Of a stretch of 64,000 nucleotides of DNA, positions 13,211-24,533 are shown piece by piece. Source of the stretch: Colletes latitarsis (taxonomy: Eukaryota > Arthropoda > Insecta > Hymenoptera > Colletidae); the NCBI RefSeq assembly GCF_051014445.1, contig NC_135144.1, forward strand, positions 7,192,001 through 7,256,000, read 5' to 3'. Numbering within the stretch: the stretch's first letter is position 1; each line of letters begins with the position of its first letter. The notes below the pieces were generated by a model. The model did not search any database. It was given only the letters and a program-made list of their open reading frames with translations, and had not been told where the DNA came from. Both the position numbers and the translations under genes were made by a program.

Positions 13211-15294
13211 CAGGGTATTCGGCCACCTCTGGGGAAAATTTTAATAGGAGATTCTAGAGGCCAAAATAAGACGAAAAACAAGAATAACAATTTGTTCTTT
13301 GAGGCTTCGTTAACAAGTTATTAACGTTTAAAGTTCCGCCCGTATTGAATTTTTTTCTAGAAAGTAGGTAGGATTCCGGGGGTAGGTCTATTCACGAAAA
13401 GTTATGGTAATTGACCCCCGTAACCGAAAATAATTTTTCCAAAATGATTTGAAATTTTTTTTTCACCGAAAAATTTCAGCACCTACCATCTGGCAATTTT
13501 TCTTAAAAATTCGTTTTTCATTTTTAATAAATTTGTTTGACGTCCTACGGAAATTTTGTTTAGTACTTTTTGAGAGGTATCCACGAGCTCTATTCCCATA
13601 CTAAATTCCATTGAGATACGTTCACTATTGTAGAAGTTATGGACGTTTGAAGATTGTACCACTTTTATGGGGATTTTCTCATTTTACGGGGCCAAGGATC
13701 AACTTCTCGAATATTCTTAGAATTTCTACATATTCTTCAATAAAATACGCGTTGTTTGCCTTTTCAAACATGAAAATCCTCCAATCCGCTCAGAAGTTAT
13801 GATATTTTAAACATTTGCATGAAATTTCGAGGAAACTAATCTGGTCACACATTATATTTTTGGTAAAGAATTTTTTTCTCGAAAATGCGTAGGATTTCGG
13901 GGATATATGTATTCTCCAAAAATGATCGCAATTAATTTCCTTAACCAAAAATAATTTTTCCAAAATGATTTGAAATTTTTTTTTCATCGAAAAATTTCAG
14001 CACCTACCTTCTGGCGATTTTTCTTAAAAATTCGTTTTTCAGTTTTAATAAATTTGTTTAACGCCCTACAGAAAAGTTATTTAATACTTTTTTGTAGGTG
14101 CCCATGTGCTCTAGTTCAGGAAAAAGTTTCATTGAAATATGTTCACTATTGTAGAAGTAATGGACGTTTGAAAATTGGACGATTTTTATGAGGTTTTTCT
14201 GACTTTTCGGGGCAAGGAACAACTTTTCGAATATTTTTGGAATTTCTACATATTCTTCAATAAAATACGCGATGTTTGCCTTTTGAAACATGAAAATCCT
14301 CCAATCCGCTCAGAAGTTATGATATTTTAAACATTTGCATGAAATTTCGGGGAAACTAATCTGGTCACACATTATATTTTTGGTAAAGAATTTTTTTCTC
14401 GAAAATGCGTAGGATTTCGGGGATATATGTATTCACCAAAAATGATCGCAATTAATTCTCCTAACCAAAAATAATTTTTCCAGAACGATTTGAAATTTTT
14501 TTTCACCGAAAAATTTCAGCATCTGCGCCCTGTCTATTTTTCTTACAAATTCGTTTTTTATTTTTAATTAATTTCTTTGGCGTTGCACGGAAATGTTGTC
14601 TAATACTTTTCCATAGGTATCCATGAGCTCTACTTCCAGCCTAAATTTCACTGAAATATATTCACTATTGTAAGAGTTATGGACGTTTGAAAATTGGACC
14701 ATTTTCATGGGGTTTTTCTCATTTTTCGGGGTTAAGGATGTAGTTTTCGAATATTTTTGCGATTTCTACATATTCTTCGCCAAAATACGCGTAGTTTGCT
14801 TTTTTAAACATAGAAATCCTCCAATCCGTTCAGAAGTTATGATGTTTTAAACATACGCATGAAATTTCAGGGAAATATATCAATGGTATGGTCAGCCATT
14901 ATATTTTCGGTAAGGAATTTTTTTCTCGAAAATTCGTAGGATTTCGGGGGTATATATATTGACCAAAAATGATTTTAGTTGACTCCTGCAACCAAAAATA
15001 ATTTTTCCAGAACGATTTGAAATTTTGTAATTTTGTCGACTTTGTCCACCTTTCTGAATTTTTTTCTCGAAAATGCATAGGTTTGCAGAGGTATGTCTAT
15101 TCACCAAAAATGATTGTAAATGACCCCCGCAACCGAAAATAATTTTTGTAGATCGATTTAAAATTTTTTAATTTAATTTTTTAATAGCTCTTTAACGAAG
15201 CCTCAATCAACAAATTGATATTCTTAATTTTCGACTTATTTTGGCCTCTAGAATCTTCCATTAAAATTTTTCCCAGGGGTGGCCGAACAACCTG
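13211..15294 (+). mobile_element. CAGGGTG-family element, complete (2.08 kb), forward
   Basis: The left end CAGGGTATTCGGCCACCTCT is preceded by TATA and the right end GGCCGAACAACCTG is followed by TATA. After about 115 bp of terminal repeat the interior consists of successive forward modules of roughly 560 bp, each carrying GAGCTCTA and a TTATGGACGTTTGAAAATTG-like block. Short remnants of the recurring ORF are present at 13611-13802. Its right flank is exactly where the 490-bp tandem array begins. Confidence 0.9.
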
Positions 15295-16918
15295 TATAAT
15301 TATTACGAAAAACTTATATTTTATAGAAATTTCGTCCACCGTATTACATTCTAACAATTTTAATTGAAAAATACTATGAATAATATCGTTTCAATCGATG
15401 AGTTTGATGAATTTTCCGTAATAATTATTTTTCGGTTACGGAACTATAGAACTTTCGTTTAAACTTTTGACAAAATAATATATTCGTTTGATAATTAAAC
15501 TTTATTTCGTACAAATATTAAAACCTCCAACTCAGCCAAACAGCAAACCTCATTAAACAGGAAAAGAACCACACGTACACAAAAAAACAAAAGAAGGAAG
15601 AAAAAAAAACAACCTATTATGGCGCCACCTAACGGCATTACTTAATAACAACAAGAAAAGCGCGAAATTGAAACTGAATATTCTAACAATATTTATCTGA
15701 TTTAAGAAAGATGTAAGAATTTATATTTATTTCTGTCATTGAAATGTTTCAATTCTGTGTTCACCCATTACCGTAATATGGCGTATATAATTATTACGAA
15801 AAACTTATATTTTATAGAAATTTCGTCCACCGTATTACAGTCTAACAATTTTAATTGAAAAATACTATGAATAATATCGTTTCAATCGATGAGTTTGATG
15901 AATTTTCCGTAATAATTATTTTTCGGTTACGGAACTATAGAACTTTCGTTTAAACTTTTGACAAAATAATATATTCGTTTGATAATTAAACTTTATTTCG
16001 TACAAATATTAAAACCTCCAACTCAGCCAAACAGCAAACCTCATTAAACAGGAAAAGAGCCACACGCACACAAAAAAACAAAAGAAGGAAGGAAAAAAAC
16101 AACCTATTATGGCGCCACCTTGTTAGGTGGCATTACTTAATAACAACAAGAAAGGCGCGAAATTGAAACTGAATATTCTAACAATATTTATCTGGTTTAA
16201 GGAAGATGTAAAAATTTATATTTATTTCTGTCATTGAAATGTTTCAATTCTGTGTTCACCCATTATCGTAATATGGCGTATATAATTATTACGAAAACTA
16301 TATTTTATAGGAATTTCGTCCACCGTATTACATTCTAACAATTTTAATTGAAAAAATACTGAGAATAATATCCTTTCAATAGATAAATTTGATGAATTCT
16401 CCGTAATAATTATTTTGTCGGTTACGGAACTATAGAACTTTCGTTTAAACTTTTGACAAAATAATATATTCGTTTGATAATTAAACTTTATTTCGTACAA
16501 ATATTAAAACCTCCAACTCAGCCAAACAGCAAACCTCATTAAACAGGAAAAGAGCCACACGCACAAAAAAAACAAAAGAAGGAAGGAAAAAAAACAACCT
16601 ATTATGGCGCCACCTAACGGCATTACTTAATAACAAAAAGAAAGGCGCGAAATTGAAACTGAATATTCTAACAACATTTATCTGATATAAGAAAGATGTA
16701 AGAATTTATATTTATTTCTGTCATTGAAATGTTTCAATTCTGTGTTCACCCATTATCGTAATATGGCGTATATAATTATTACGAAAACTATATTTTATAG
16801 GAATTTCGTCCACCGTATTACATTCTAACAATTTTAATTGAAAAAATACTGAGAATAATATCCTTTCAATAGATAAGTTTGATGAATTCTCCGTAATTAT
16901 TTTTCGCGTACGGAACTA
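15295..16918. repeat. tandem array, about 490-bp unit, 3.3 copies
   Basis: The unit beginning TATAATTATTACGAAAA starts at 15295, 15786, 16281 and 16771, giving periods of 491, 495 and 490 bp. The second copy carries a short extra TTGTTAGGTGG segment. The fourth copy breaks off near 16918. Each unit contains ATTATGGCGCCACCT and an A-rich tract. The start coincides with the target-site end of the adjacent CAGGGTG element, so that element inserted into a unit or the array edge. ORF 16231-16500 is internal to the repeat and probably not a gene. Confidence 0.92.
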
Positions 16919-17230
16919 TCCATAATTGCGACCTATTTTTTGCAACGTTGTCTTTCGTCGCCGAGGGAATTCTCATTGTACAAGAGTACATAACAGGTAT
17001 TTACGTCGTTCATTTGTTGTCGTTCGTCCGAAAGGAGCCTCCTTCTATACGTTCTGACAAGCGGGAATGAGGTCGGTATCGGTAAAATAAATTGGAATCG
17101 TGAGCGGGGATCCGATGTTTCTTTCTAAATTTGTCGGAAGCCTTTGGCGACGATCCCAGCTGTCGATGAAATCACGAACAACGCGAACGGCGATAAATCA
17201 AACGTTCGCGAGACAACATAGAGGGACATC

Positions 17231-17351
17231 ATGAGCGCAACCCCAAGAATCATGACTAACGAGAAACCCAAGTTCGAATCGTTCGAGCAGGACGGATCGA
17301 TGGATCCTTCGAGCGAACGTTTCAAGACGATGTCCTTTCGTGTCGATTCAG
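17231..17351 (+). CDS. candidate first coding exon of a host gene, product unknown
   Basis: An ATG at 17231 opens 40 codons (begins MSATPRIMTNEKPKF) that run into a good donor, TCAG|GTAACT, at 17351/17352. A stop lies in the third codon beyond the donor, as expected if the intron starts there. The codons are GC-richer than the neighbouring repeats, and a GC-rich leader (about 16930-17230) precedes it. The hydrophilic N-terminus shows no recognisable domain. The intron would contain the retroelement debris downstream. The reverse strand also has an ORF with hydrophobic stretches (17125-17406), which I take to be the shadow of this exon. The next exon is not visible, so this is a prediction from composition and splice signal only. 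Confidence 0.42.
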
Positions 17352-17474
17352 GTAACTGACGCTTCGTTTTTCTCTCGGCTACGCTCCCGTCCTTTCCCCG
17401 GTGCAATTAGAAAATGAACACGATCGCGAAAAACAGCAAAACGAATAATTTTAAAGCACCCTTCAAATTCGATT

Positions 17475-17811
17475 TCATTCTTCACTGATGGAAGCCAAGA
17501 TGATGAGGATAATGTTGGTGCTGCTTTTCTCTCACCAGATATTAATGTTTCATCCTTGTTTGCGCTGAATAAATGGTCTTCCAATTTTACCGCAGAATGT
17601 CTTGCTATCAAAAATGCCATAATATGTGCCTCTAATCTTTCATTCGATAATGTTTTCATCTATTCTGATTGTCTGAGTGCTCTTTTCTCCCTCTCTAAGC
17701 TCACCATAAATGTTAATCTTAACCCCATCTTGTTGGATATCAAAAATATTATTCATGACCTGGCGCTGCGTAATACAAAAAACCACTTCTCATTCTGGTG
17801 TATGTATAGTC
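17475..17811 (+). pseudogene. RNase H domain fragment of a non-LTR retrotransposon
   Basis: The conceptual frame starting near 17478 reads FFTDGSQDDEDNVGAAF, then NKWSSNFTAECLAIKNAI, then VFIYSDCLSALFSLSKL. TDGS (first catalytic Asp), the Glu of TAE and the Asp of YSDCLSAL are the ordered acidic residues of RNase H. The tail resembles the W...SH motif that precedes the last catalytic residue, but homology stops there at the boundary with LTR-like sequence. The domain order fits the RNase H of jockey/I-type elements. No RT is attached, so this is a truncated relic. The open frame running to 17981 beyond the domain is fortuitous. Confidence 0.8.
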
Positions 17812-18418
17812 ACTGTATAGCCACTACGCCCTTGCCAGAGTATGAATGGAAATGGAATGTGAGGCTAGTTTTAAGCTTTTTATTTTTCCATTTTCCCAGG
17901 GTCTCGTGCGAGCCTGGTCGTCCTGTTAAACACTTGGTGACCAGAGCCGTACGAGGCGTCTGTTTTCCTCTCTTTCACTAGCTACACTTTCCCTACGCTA
18001 GATATTTTCCAGTTTCGTTTTTCCGTCTTTCTGTCCTATCTCTTTTTCTCTCCCTTTGCTATTAGGGTAAGGCAGTGTATATAGAGAGTAGATGTTAAGA
18101 AAGAAAAAAGGCCGGTTAGAGACGTTGTCATAGAACAGTCCGGAAGAGACCGTGTATAAGGAAGTCTGGTGAAAACGCGTAATCGCGGTTCTTAGTTCAG
18201 AGACATTATATCTTAACCTACGTGTGGCTGCAGTTACCCACATCACTCGTGTAAATAATAAACAGTTAATAATAGTGGGGTAGCTTGGTGGGTTGTCACT
18301 TTACCCCCTAGCCCCCTCAGTACTATTGCTAGGTTGCCACGACGCGACCGCGAGAGTTTTAAATCGGCTTTTACGCGCTGCGTTCGCGGGAGCTATTCCT
18401 CGATGTCAAGCTACCCCC
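17812..18418 (+). mobile_element. LTR-retroelement-like fragment
   Basis: Positions 17815-17930 (ACTACGCCCTTGCCAGAGTA onward) recur inverted at 42299-42430. Positions 18030-18300 are related to the units of the 277-bp array at 39346-40381, in the opposite orientation: CTCTTTTTCTCTCCCTTT, a GTGTATATAGAGAG TATA-box-like block, CTACGTGTGGCT, and GTGGGGTAGCTTG. The similarity continues past the repeat into GACCCCCTAG/CCCCCTCA-type sequence in both places. TATA box, AATAAA-like signal and repetition fit a long terminal repeat plus adjacent internal sequence. The superfamily is not identifiable. It abuts a truncated CAGGGTG element at 18418. Confidence 0.6.
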
Positions 18419-19840
18419 TTAATTTTCTTAAAAATTCGTTTTTCATTTTTAATAAATTTGTTTGTCGCTCTACAGGAAATTTGTCTAACACTTTTTTGTA
18501 GGTACCCATGAGCTCTACTTCAGAAAAAAGTTTCATTGAAATATATTCACTATTTCAGGAGTTATGGCTGTTTGAAAATTGGACCATTTTTATGGGGTTT
18601 TTCTAACTTTACGAAGTCAACGAACTACTTTTTCAATATTTTTAGAATTTCTACATACCCTCCATTAAAATACGTGTAGTTTGAATTTTGAAACATTAGA
18701 ATCCTTCAATCCCTTCAGAAGTTATGATATTTTAAAGATTCGCATGAAAATTAGGGGTAACACTTCTAGTCAGAAATTATATTTTCGGAGAGGAATTTTT
18801 TGTTCGAAAATGGTTAGGAATTCAGAGGTATATCTATTCACCAAAAATACTGTAATTGACCCCTGCAACTAAAAATAATTTTTCCAAGACGATTTGAAAT
18901 CCTTTTTTTTTCATCCAAAACTTTCAACAGCTCCTTGAATTTTTTTCTCGAAACTGCGTAGGATTTCGGGGATGTGTTTATTCACCAAAAATGATTGTAA
19001 TTGATCCCCACAACCGAATATAATTTTTTCAGAGTGATTTCAAACTTTTCATTTTCGCCGAAAAATTTAGGCACCTACCCCCTATCGATTTTTCTTAAAA
19101 AATCCTTTTTCATTTTTAGTAATTTTGTTTGATGCCCTACAGAAAAGTTGTCTAATACTTTTTTGTAGGTACCCATGAGCTCTACTTCCAGCCTAAATTT
19201 CACTGAAATATATTCACTATTGTAGGAGTTATGGCTCTTTAAAAATTGGACCATTTTTATGAGGTTTTTCTCATTTTGCGGGGTCAAGGACCAACTTTTC
19301 GAATATTTTTACGATTTGTACATATTCTCCACCAAAATACGCGTAGTTTGCTTTTTTAAACGTTAAAATCGCCCAATCCGTTCAGAAGTTATGACGTTTT
19401 AAAGATATGCATGAAATTTCAGGGAAGCATTTGTAGCCTCACATTAGATTTTCGGTAAAGAATTTTTTTTTTTGAAAGCGCGTAGGATTTCGGAGTATGT
19501 CTATTCACTAAAAATAATTGTAATTGACCCCTGTAACTACATATAATTTTTTTAGTATGATTTGACATTTTTTAATTTCATCTAAAAATTTCAGTACCTA
19601 CTCGAATTTTTTTCTCCAAAATGGGTAGGAGTTTGAGGTTATGTCTATTCACCAAGAATGATTATAATTGATCCCCGCAACCAAAAATAATTTTTTCAGA
19701 ATGATTTGAAATTTTTTAATTTAATTTTGTTAACTTTTTAACGAAGCCTCCATCAACAAATTAGAATTCTTGATTTCCGTGTTATTTTGGCCTCTAGAAT
19801 CTCCCATTAAAATTTTTCCCATGAGTGGCCGAATACCCTG
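18419..19840 (+). mobile_element. CAGGGTG-family element, left-truncated, forward
   Basis: It begins abruptly inside a module (TTTTCTTAAAAATTCG) with no left terminus and ends in a full right terminal repeat (GTGGCCGAATACCCTG) followed by TATA at 19841. Forward modules fill the interior, including one recurring ORF variant. The right target site lies inside a piggyBac transposase remnant. Confidence 0.88.
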
Positions 19841-19844
19841 TATA

Positions 19845-20021
19845 GATGAAAAACCAAATGCATTCCAGAATCCTGTTGAGTACTGCTATTTTGTTAAAAA
19901 TGAACCAAGATGCCATATTTGTGGTGACGTGGCAATAATTAAATGCGCATGGTGTAAGAAATCTTTATGTTTCAAACATTTTTTCGACAAGTACCACTAT
20001 TATCGAAACTACATAGAATAA
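19845..20021 (+). pseudogene. piggyBac-type transposase, C-terminal cysteine-rich end
   Basis: About 58 codons end in TAA at 20019-20021. Visible motifs are CHIC, then CAWC, then CFKH in the stretch after NEPR: a CxxC...CxxC...CxxH arrangement matching the C-terminal zinc-binding domain of piggyBac transposases, which binds the element ends. The upstream catalytic part is absent because the frame is cut by the CAGGGTG element ending at 19840. Its presence supports the piggyBac assignment of the TTAA-flanked non-autonomous elements elsewhere in the window. Confidence 0.78.
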
Positions 20022-21177
20022 TTGCTATACACACTGTATGTATTTATAATTTATAAATCGCTCCACCTTTGCCACGCTGTCATAGGTGGATAATAAACAC
20101 AATTAATCTTTTCATTGCTGTTAAGAAACTTGTTACCGTTACTGTTACTTGTTACTTGTTACTGTATGAATTAGTGCAAGCCTACAGTGCTTCATTAAAA
20201 TCAAAGTTAGAACGGCTACTACCATAGTGGATGTACGCGCAAGATGTAAATCATCAAAATCTACAAAACTGTAAGAGGCAATTTTAAAATGTTACATACC
20301 AATGAATTTGGAATAAAATGCTCGTCATTTCTTGTCATTATGAAAATTTGAATAAAATGAAAAATTAAGTTAATAAATTTTTTTTTGTTATAAACAAATT
20401 ATATTTTGTTACATTTTTTGACACCGTGTTATTGTACATAAGAAACCATTAACCTCGCCCATTAACAATTTTTTCGTATGTCTTTCCGTTTTCGAGATAG
20501 CCGTTTCGAGCCAAAACTTCAAGGGGTGGTTTCACCCCTTAAACTCGAGCTACCGCAGCTAAACAAAAATACGTGTCGATTATTTTTGGCTGCTTCATAA
20601 GTGTACGAAGTTTCATCGAAAACCGAAGCCGGACCGTTCGCGAAGGTTCCTTGTAAGTTCACTGTCTCATGTACATATTTTTGTAATTTTTTTTTTTCTC
20701 TCTCTCTATGTAAACTTGTGTTAATAATTCCGTAGAGGGTTACAGCGTAATAAATAAAAAAAAGCACCCTTCCGGAGATACGGCGGAAATAAACGAAGGA
20801 TGAACTTAAGATGTTCTTTTACAGTAGCCGAAATAGTTGTTCACTTCAGAGCGTAACTATAGTATTTGAGCGTAAACAAATTAACGTGACCTTAAATTGT
20901 AATTTTTTGATTGAAAATCAATTTGTTTTTAAATTTAAGTAACTGCAATTTGTTGGGTTAAGGTAGTGAAACTGAATGATTCAAACACACAAATTAAACA
21001 TATTTATTAAACTTGAAAAAGGCATAACGAAACATGTGATGGCACCAAAAGCTCTCTGTTCTTTTTAGGACATGCTCAGCGCCATCTGCTGAATTTTCAG
21101 GGGATAACACGCGTCAGATCCAAAAGCTAGAAATTCCAACACAATATCGTGGGGACTAATTTGTGCCTCATACTGTA
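20022..21177. other. AT-rich DNA, old repeat debris
   Basis: No gene is seen. The first part may be the 3' end of the piggyBac remnant. Positions 20455-20620 contain the GAGATAGCCGTTTCGAG / AAGGGGTGGTTTCACCCCTT block, with a perfect small hairpin, which resembles repeat debris. The minus ORF 20519-20767 covers it and is unlikely to be a gene. Confidence 0.4.
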
Positions 21178-21366
21178 TAAGTGACATAACTTTTCACTAC
21201 GTAACTAAAAAAATTAATTCTCAAATTGAAATGTTAAAGGAAATAAATTTGAATAGGATTCATAAATTTTAAGACAAAATATAAAGTAAATATTAAGACA
21301 AATTTTAAGTTATATTGATTTGAATCAAAGTTTTGATCTCGTAAAGGATTTTAAAATTATTTCACA
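21178..21366 (+). mobile_element. decayed copy of the 22112-type TTAA MITE
   Basis: The internal sequence parallels 22147-22330: AATTAATTCTCAAATTGAAA, then GAAATAAATTTGAATAGG, then TCAAAGTTTTGATCTCGTAAA. Both terminal repeats (TTAACACTTT... and ...GTGTTAA) are missing, so it is an older or truncated relative. Confidence 0.65.
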
Positions 21367-22111
21367 AGAATCGAAAAGAAATTTTCTAGCAAAGTTCAAA
21401 CGTCGCCAATGGTTCTAGCGACGTTGAATCTGAAGAGTGATGGGCTTGCTTGATCTTTGTGAATTAGTGGCGAGCCAAACGCGTTGTAAAGGTTTGTTCG
21501 TGCATGGAAATTGGACACAGAGATTTGTCTCGTTACTTATATTTAATGGAGAACATCTTGGCAGCCTCGGAAGTATCGCTGGGAGATCGTAAAAGACTGC
21601 TCGCGACGCAATCCACTCGAGCCACGGAAATAAAATTAAGCGCAGCAGGTGCAGCCTAATAAAACTTGACGACGATCAGCAGGGCTCCGAGTGTAATGAT
21701 CGATGACGTATACGGGCTACCATTAGGGACGCTATTTTTAACTTTCGCTCGAAAGGAAAGTAATTCGAGCCTAGAGGCCGAATGCACTCCAAACGAACGC
21801 TATTTATTTAATCGAGAATGAAAGAAGACGTTCAAGGTACATTAGATGATTGAAAGAATTAATGTAATACGGTAATTAATTAAACGAGTTCTCTTCGAGT
21901 TGTTTCTGACATCTTACGACTTCCCACTTTATATATTTCTAATATACAAATTAGATCGCCCAATGTCTTGTCATTGATTATGACTATCCAATAATATTGA
22001 CAAGGGAATCAATTTTTCATCATTGAAGCATCCTCCTATTATCGTTGACTTCTTGTTTGCTTATAAAATTGTATGCCTTGCTATTTTATCGATTAAATTA
22101 AGTGAAATAAC
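21367..22111. other. low-copy DNA, moderately GC-rich at 21400-21800
   Basis: Richer in CpG than the surroundings and free of recognised repeats, but no frame longer than about 60 codons with splice signals stands out. It could be conserved non-coding DNA. Confidence 0.35.
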
Positions 22112-22357
22112 TTAACACTTTGACTGCCACGTCACCCATATATGGGTGACACAACTTTTAACAATGGAACTAAAAGAATTAATTCTCAAGTTGAAATGTT
22201 AAAGAAAATAAATTTGAATAGGCTTCATAAATTTTAATGAAGTTACGAAAGTATGTACTACGACAAGTTTTAAGTTATGTAGTTTACAATTATCTAAAAT
22301 TAAAGTTTTGGGCTCGTAAACAATTTTACGGTTTTAGACTGGCAGTCAACGTGTTAA
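22112..22357. mobile_element. TTAA-flanked MITE, piggyBac type (family 1)
   Basis: Both ends carry TTAA with matching inverted termini: TTAACACTTTGACTGCCA on the left and TGGCAGTCAACGTGTTAA on the right. A CACCCATATATGGGTGA palindrome lies just inside the left end. The 246-bp length and TTAA duplication are characteristic of non-autonomous piggyBac elements. A second copy lies at 55895-56133 and a relic at 21178-21366. The overlapping ORF 22237-22680 is spurious because it crosses into the next transposon. Confidence 0.85.
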
Positions 22358-22616
22358 ATGCATCATTGGTAGCTCTTAGACACCGCTCGATCTTCTTACA
22401 AGAATTTCATCGGACACTTTATGACCGATATAACTCTCTAAATCGTATATCTTCATCAACGTTAACAATCTTCAAGATTCCTTTGATGTTTCTATTTTAT
22501 TTTCATGCTTTAGACATAACCTTATTATGCACTTTGCATCATTACGAGGTATCTCACGTTCAGCCTTATAACTCTACTGTATTCCAAGGGCTCAATAAAA
22601 TAATAATAATATTATA

Positions 22617-22642
22617 CAGTGTGTTAGGAAATGATAGGTTCA
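22617..22642 (+). repeat. outer left terminal inverted repeat of the Tc1-like element
   Basis: CAGTGTGTTAGGAAATGATA followed by GGTTCA. It is the perfect reverse complement of 24384-24409 and is flanked by TA. Confidence 0.95.
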
Positions 22643-22800
22643 GTCATACTTATGATAATAATTTAGAAAGAAGTGCATGAATCAGTTTCAAATTTTCAGA
22701 ATTTTTAGCTTTTATATTAAAAACTGTTCTGCTAAACATTATATGGAAACAACGGTTCAAAAAGAAACTAGAAATCTTTTACTGAATGTAACCAGCTTTT

Positions 22801-22827
22801 AACCGTTAATAAATGATAGGTTCACTT
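22801..22827 (+). repeat. inner transposase-binding repeat, left
   Basis: It contains AATAAATGATAGGTTCACTT and is the perfect reverse complement of 24198-24224. The shared ATGATAGGTTCA core with the outer repeat marks an IR/DR arrangement like that of Sleeping Beauty-type elements. Confidence 0.9.
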
Positions 22828-23088
22828 GCTAAAAGGACGATTAAACGATTTGTTAATGTACCAAAATTTAATACATCACAATATTCTTTCGTTATAATGC
22901 ATTCATTTTGAATTTGGTTGCTTGACACCGTCAGTTTGTTTGCGTGTCGTTTGTTACGTATCCTGGTTACAAAGGAAACAAACAGTAAACAATTTCTCAT
23001 GAATCTTCCCATGCATTTACAGTGTAAAAGATATGTATTAAAGTATCGAAGTATCGAGTTATTAAGGTGTTAAAGCATTTTTTTAAAA

Positions 23089-24140
23089 ATGGGCAGGGGT
23101 AAAGTTTTGAATGAAAAAGAGAAAGGACAGATATTGGCGTATAAAGACTCTGGAATGTCTCATCGAGAAATTGGTCGTCGCATAGGCAGATCTTGCAATG
23201 TGGTGAATCAGTTTATAAAAAATGGGGATGAATATGGTGTGAAAAAATCACCTGGAAAACCAGCAAAATTGACACCACGCAATAAAAGAGCAATTATCGC
23301 GAGTGCATCAAATTCAACAATAGGAAGTCGACGATTACGCAACGAATTCGCGCCAAATGTTTCACATGTGACAGTATGGAATGTTTTAAAAGAATCTTCT
23401 AATCTTGTATACAAGAAAATGAAATCTGTCCCAACGCTTAAAAAGGAGCATTGCAAAACACGTGTAACATTTGCAGATTTGCATCAAACGTGGACCCATC
23501 AGTGGCATTCGGTATGTGCACATTTTTTAGCGAGGACGTTGCAATTTACATATTTTTAAATTTTTAGATTATTTGGTCTGATGAAAAGAAATTCAACTTA
23601 GATGGGCCAGATGGGTTGGCGAACTATTGGCACAATCTATGTACAGAATCGCGTTATTTTTCAAAGCGTAACTTTGGTGGAGGTTCTGTGATGATTTGGG
23701 CGGCGTTCTCTGGATTTGGCAAGACGACATTAGCCTTCCTTGATACACGACCCGATTCAAAAAAATATCAAGCTGTTTTAGAAGAACACCTTTTGCCCTA
23801 TATTCGCCGTTTTTCGTCTGCAAAATTAACATTCATGCATGATAACGCAACAGTGCACGCTTCATCAAGCATTAAACAATGGTTAAAAACTAAAAATATA
23901 GACACATTAATATGGCCATCAAGGTCTCCTGATCTTAACCTGATTGAGAATTTATGGGGACAACTAGTACGCAATGTTTACGATGATTGTCGCCAATTCA
24001 ATAGTGTAAACGAGCTCAAAACGGCAATTACGAACGCTTGGGATCGCATTACTACTCGGCAACTCATAAATCTTGTCGAATCTATGCCGAAGCGAATCAA
24101 TTTATTAATTAAAAGTGGTGGAAACCCTATTAAATATTAA
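23089..24140 (+). CDS. Tc1-like transposase (two exons)
   Basis: It catalyses cut-and-paste transposition of the surrounding element into TA sites. Exon 1 (23089-23511, 141 codons) starts MGRGKVLNEKEKGQI and holds two helix-turn-helix units (residues about 5-50 and 60-115) with a GRPR-like linker (SPGKPAKLT). Exon 2 (23568-24140, 190 codons) begins IIWSDEKKF, the first catalytic Asp. MHDNATVHA holds the second Asp, and SPDLNLIENLW holds the catalytic Glu 35 positions further on, i.e. DD34E. The 56-nt gap 23512-23567 has GTATGT at its start and TTTTTAG at its end, is phase 0, and carries in-frame stops, so an intron fits better than decay. The total of about 331 residues is normal for Tc1 transposases (about 340). 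Alternative view: one lineage-specific disrupted copy. Confidence 0.9.
23512..23567 (+). other. putative 56-nt intron in the Tc1 transposase gene
   Basis: GT-AG boundaries (GTATGTGCAC...AAATTTTTAG), phase 0. Exact removal joins ...QWHS to IIWSDEKK with no missing conserved residue. It is AT-rich and of a length typical for short insect introns. Confidence 0.75.
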
Positions 24141-24197
24141 TTTTAATTTTTACTTTGTTAAGAATTATTTAACGACTATGTATAAATATGTTTTTTA

Positions 24198-24224
24198 AAG
24201 TGAACCTATCATTTATTAACGGTT
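24198..24224 (-). repeat. inner transposase-binding repeat, right
   Basis: Perfect reverse complement of 22801-22827; see the left copy. Confidence 0.9.
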
Positions 24225-24383
24225 GAAATATGTTAAAATTATGATATTCTTATGTTACATCATTTTGAAATATTACTCGAAAACGAAATTTAGCAATCAG
24301 ATTTGTTAATACAAGGACATTATATCTTGAAAGTTTGAGAACAGTTGATACATTTCTCTATAAGTTACGATAATAAATGTGAG

Positions 24384-24409
24384 TGAACCTATCATTTCCT
24401 AACACACTG
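24384..24409 (-). repeat. outer right terminal inverted repeat of the Tc1-like element
   Basis: Perfect reverse complement of 22617-22642, followed by the TA duplication at 24410-24411. Confidence 0.95.
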
Positions 24410-24533
24410 TAGAACACTGGCTCGGCCTTGATCGTGCCAGAGTCAACAGAGTTCTCTGTAATATTCAAATCAGGTTGATTGTATCTCCGTCCCGCGCGAA
24501 ACAATCCGGTCTTACATTCTTGATTCTACTTAC

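Larger units (their letters stand above)
22617..24409 (+). mobile_element. complete Tc1-like transposon with IR/DR ends
   Basis: The 1,793-bp element is flanked by TA (22615-22616 and 24410-24411). The outer 26-bp terminal repeats are perfect (22617-22642, 24384-24409). A second, perfect 27-bp inverted pair lies about 185 bp further in on each side (22801-22827, 24198-24224). Outer and inner repeats share ATGATAGGTTCA, the likely transposase-binding core. It encodes a Tc1-type transposase in forward orientation. Perfect ends and an intact coding region (after one intron) suggest recent activity. Confidence 0.95.

Noticed and set aside
17125..17659. Minus-strand ORFs with hydrophobic stretches (17125-17406, 17348-17659)
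   Set aside because: They overlap the better supported plus-strand exon and RNase H fragment and look like reverse-strand shadows.
22237..22680. 147-codon plus-strand ORF
   Set aside because: It runs from inside a TTAA MITE, across unique DNA, into the end of the Tc1-like element, so it cannot be an ancestral gene.
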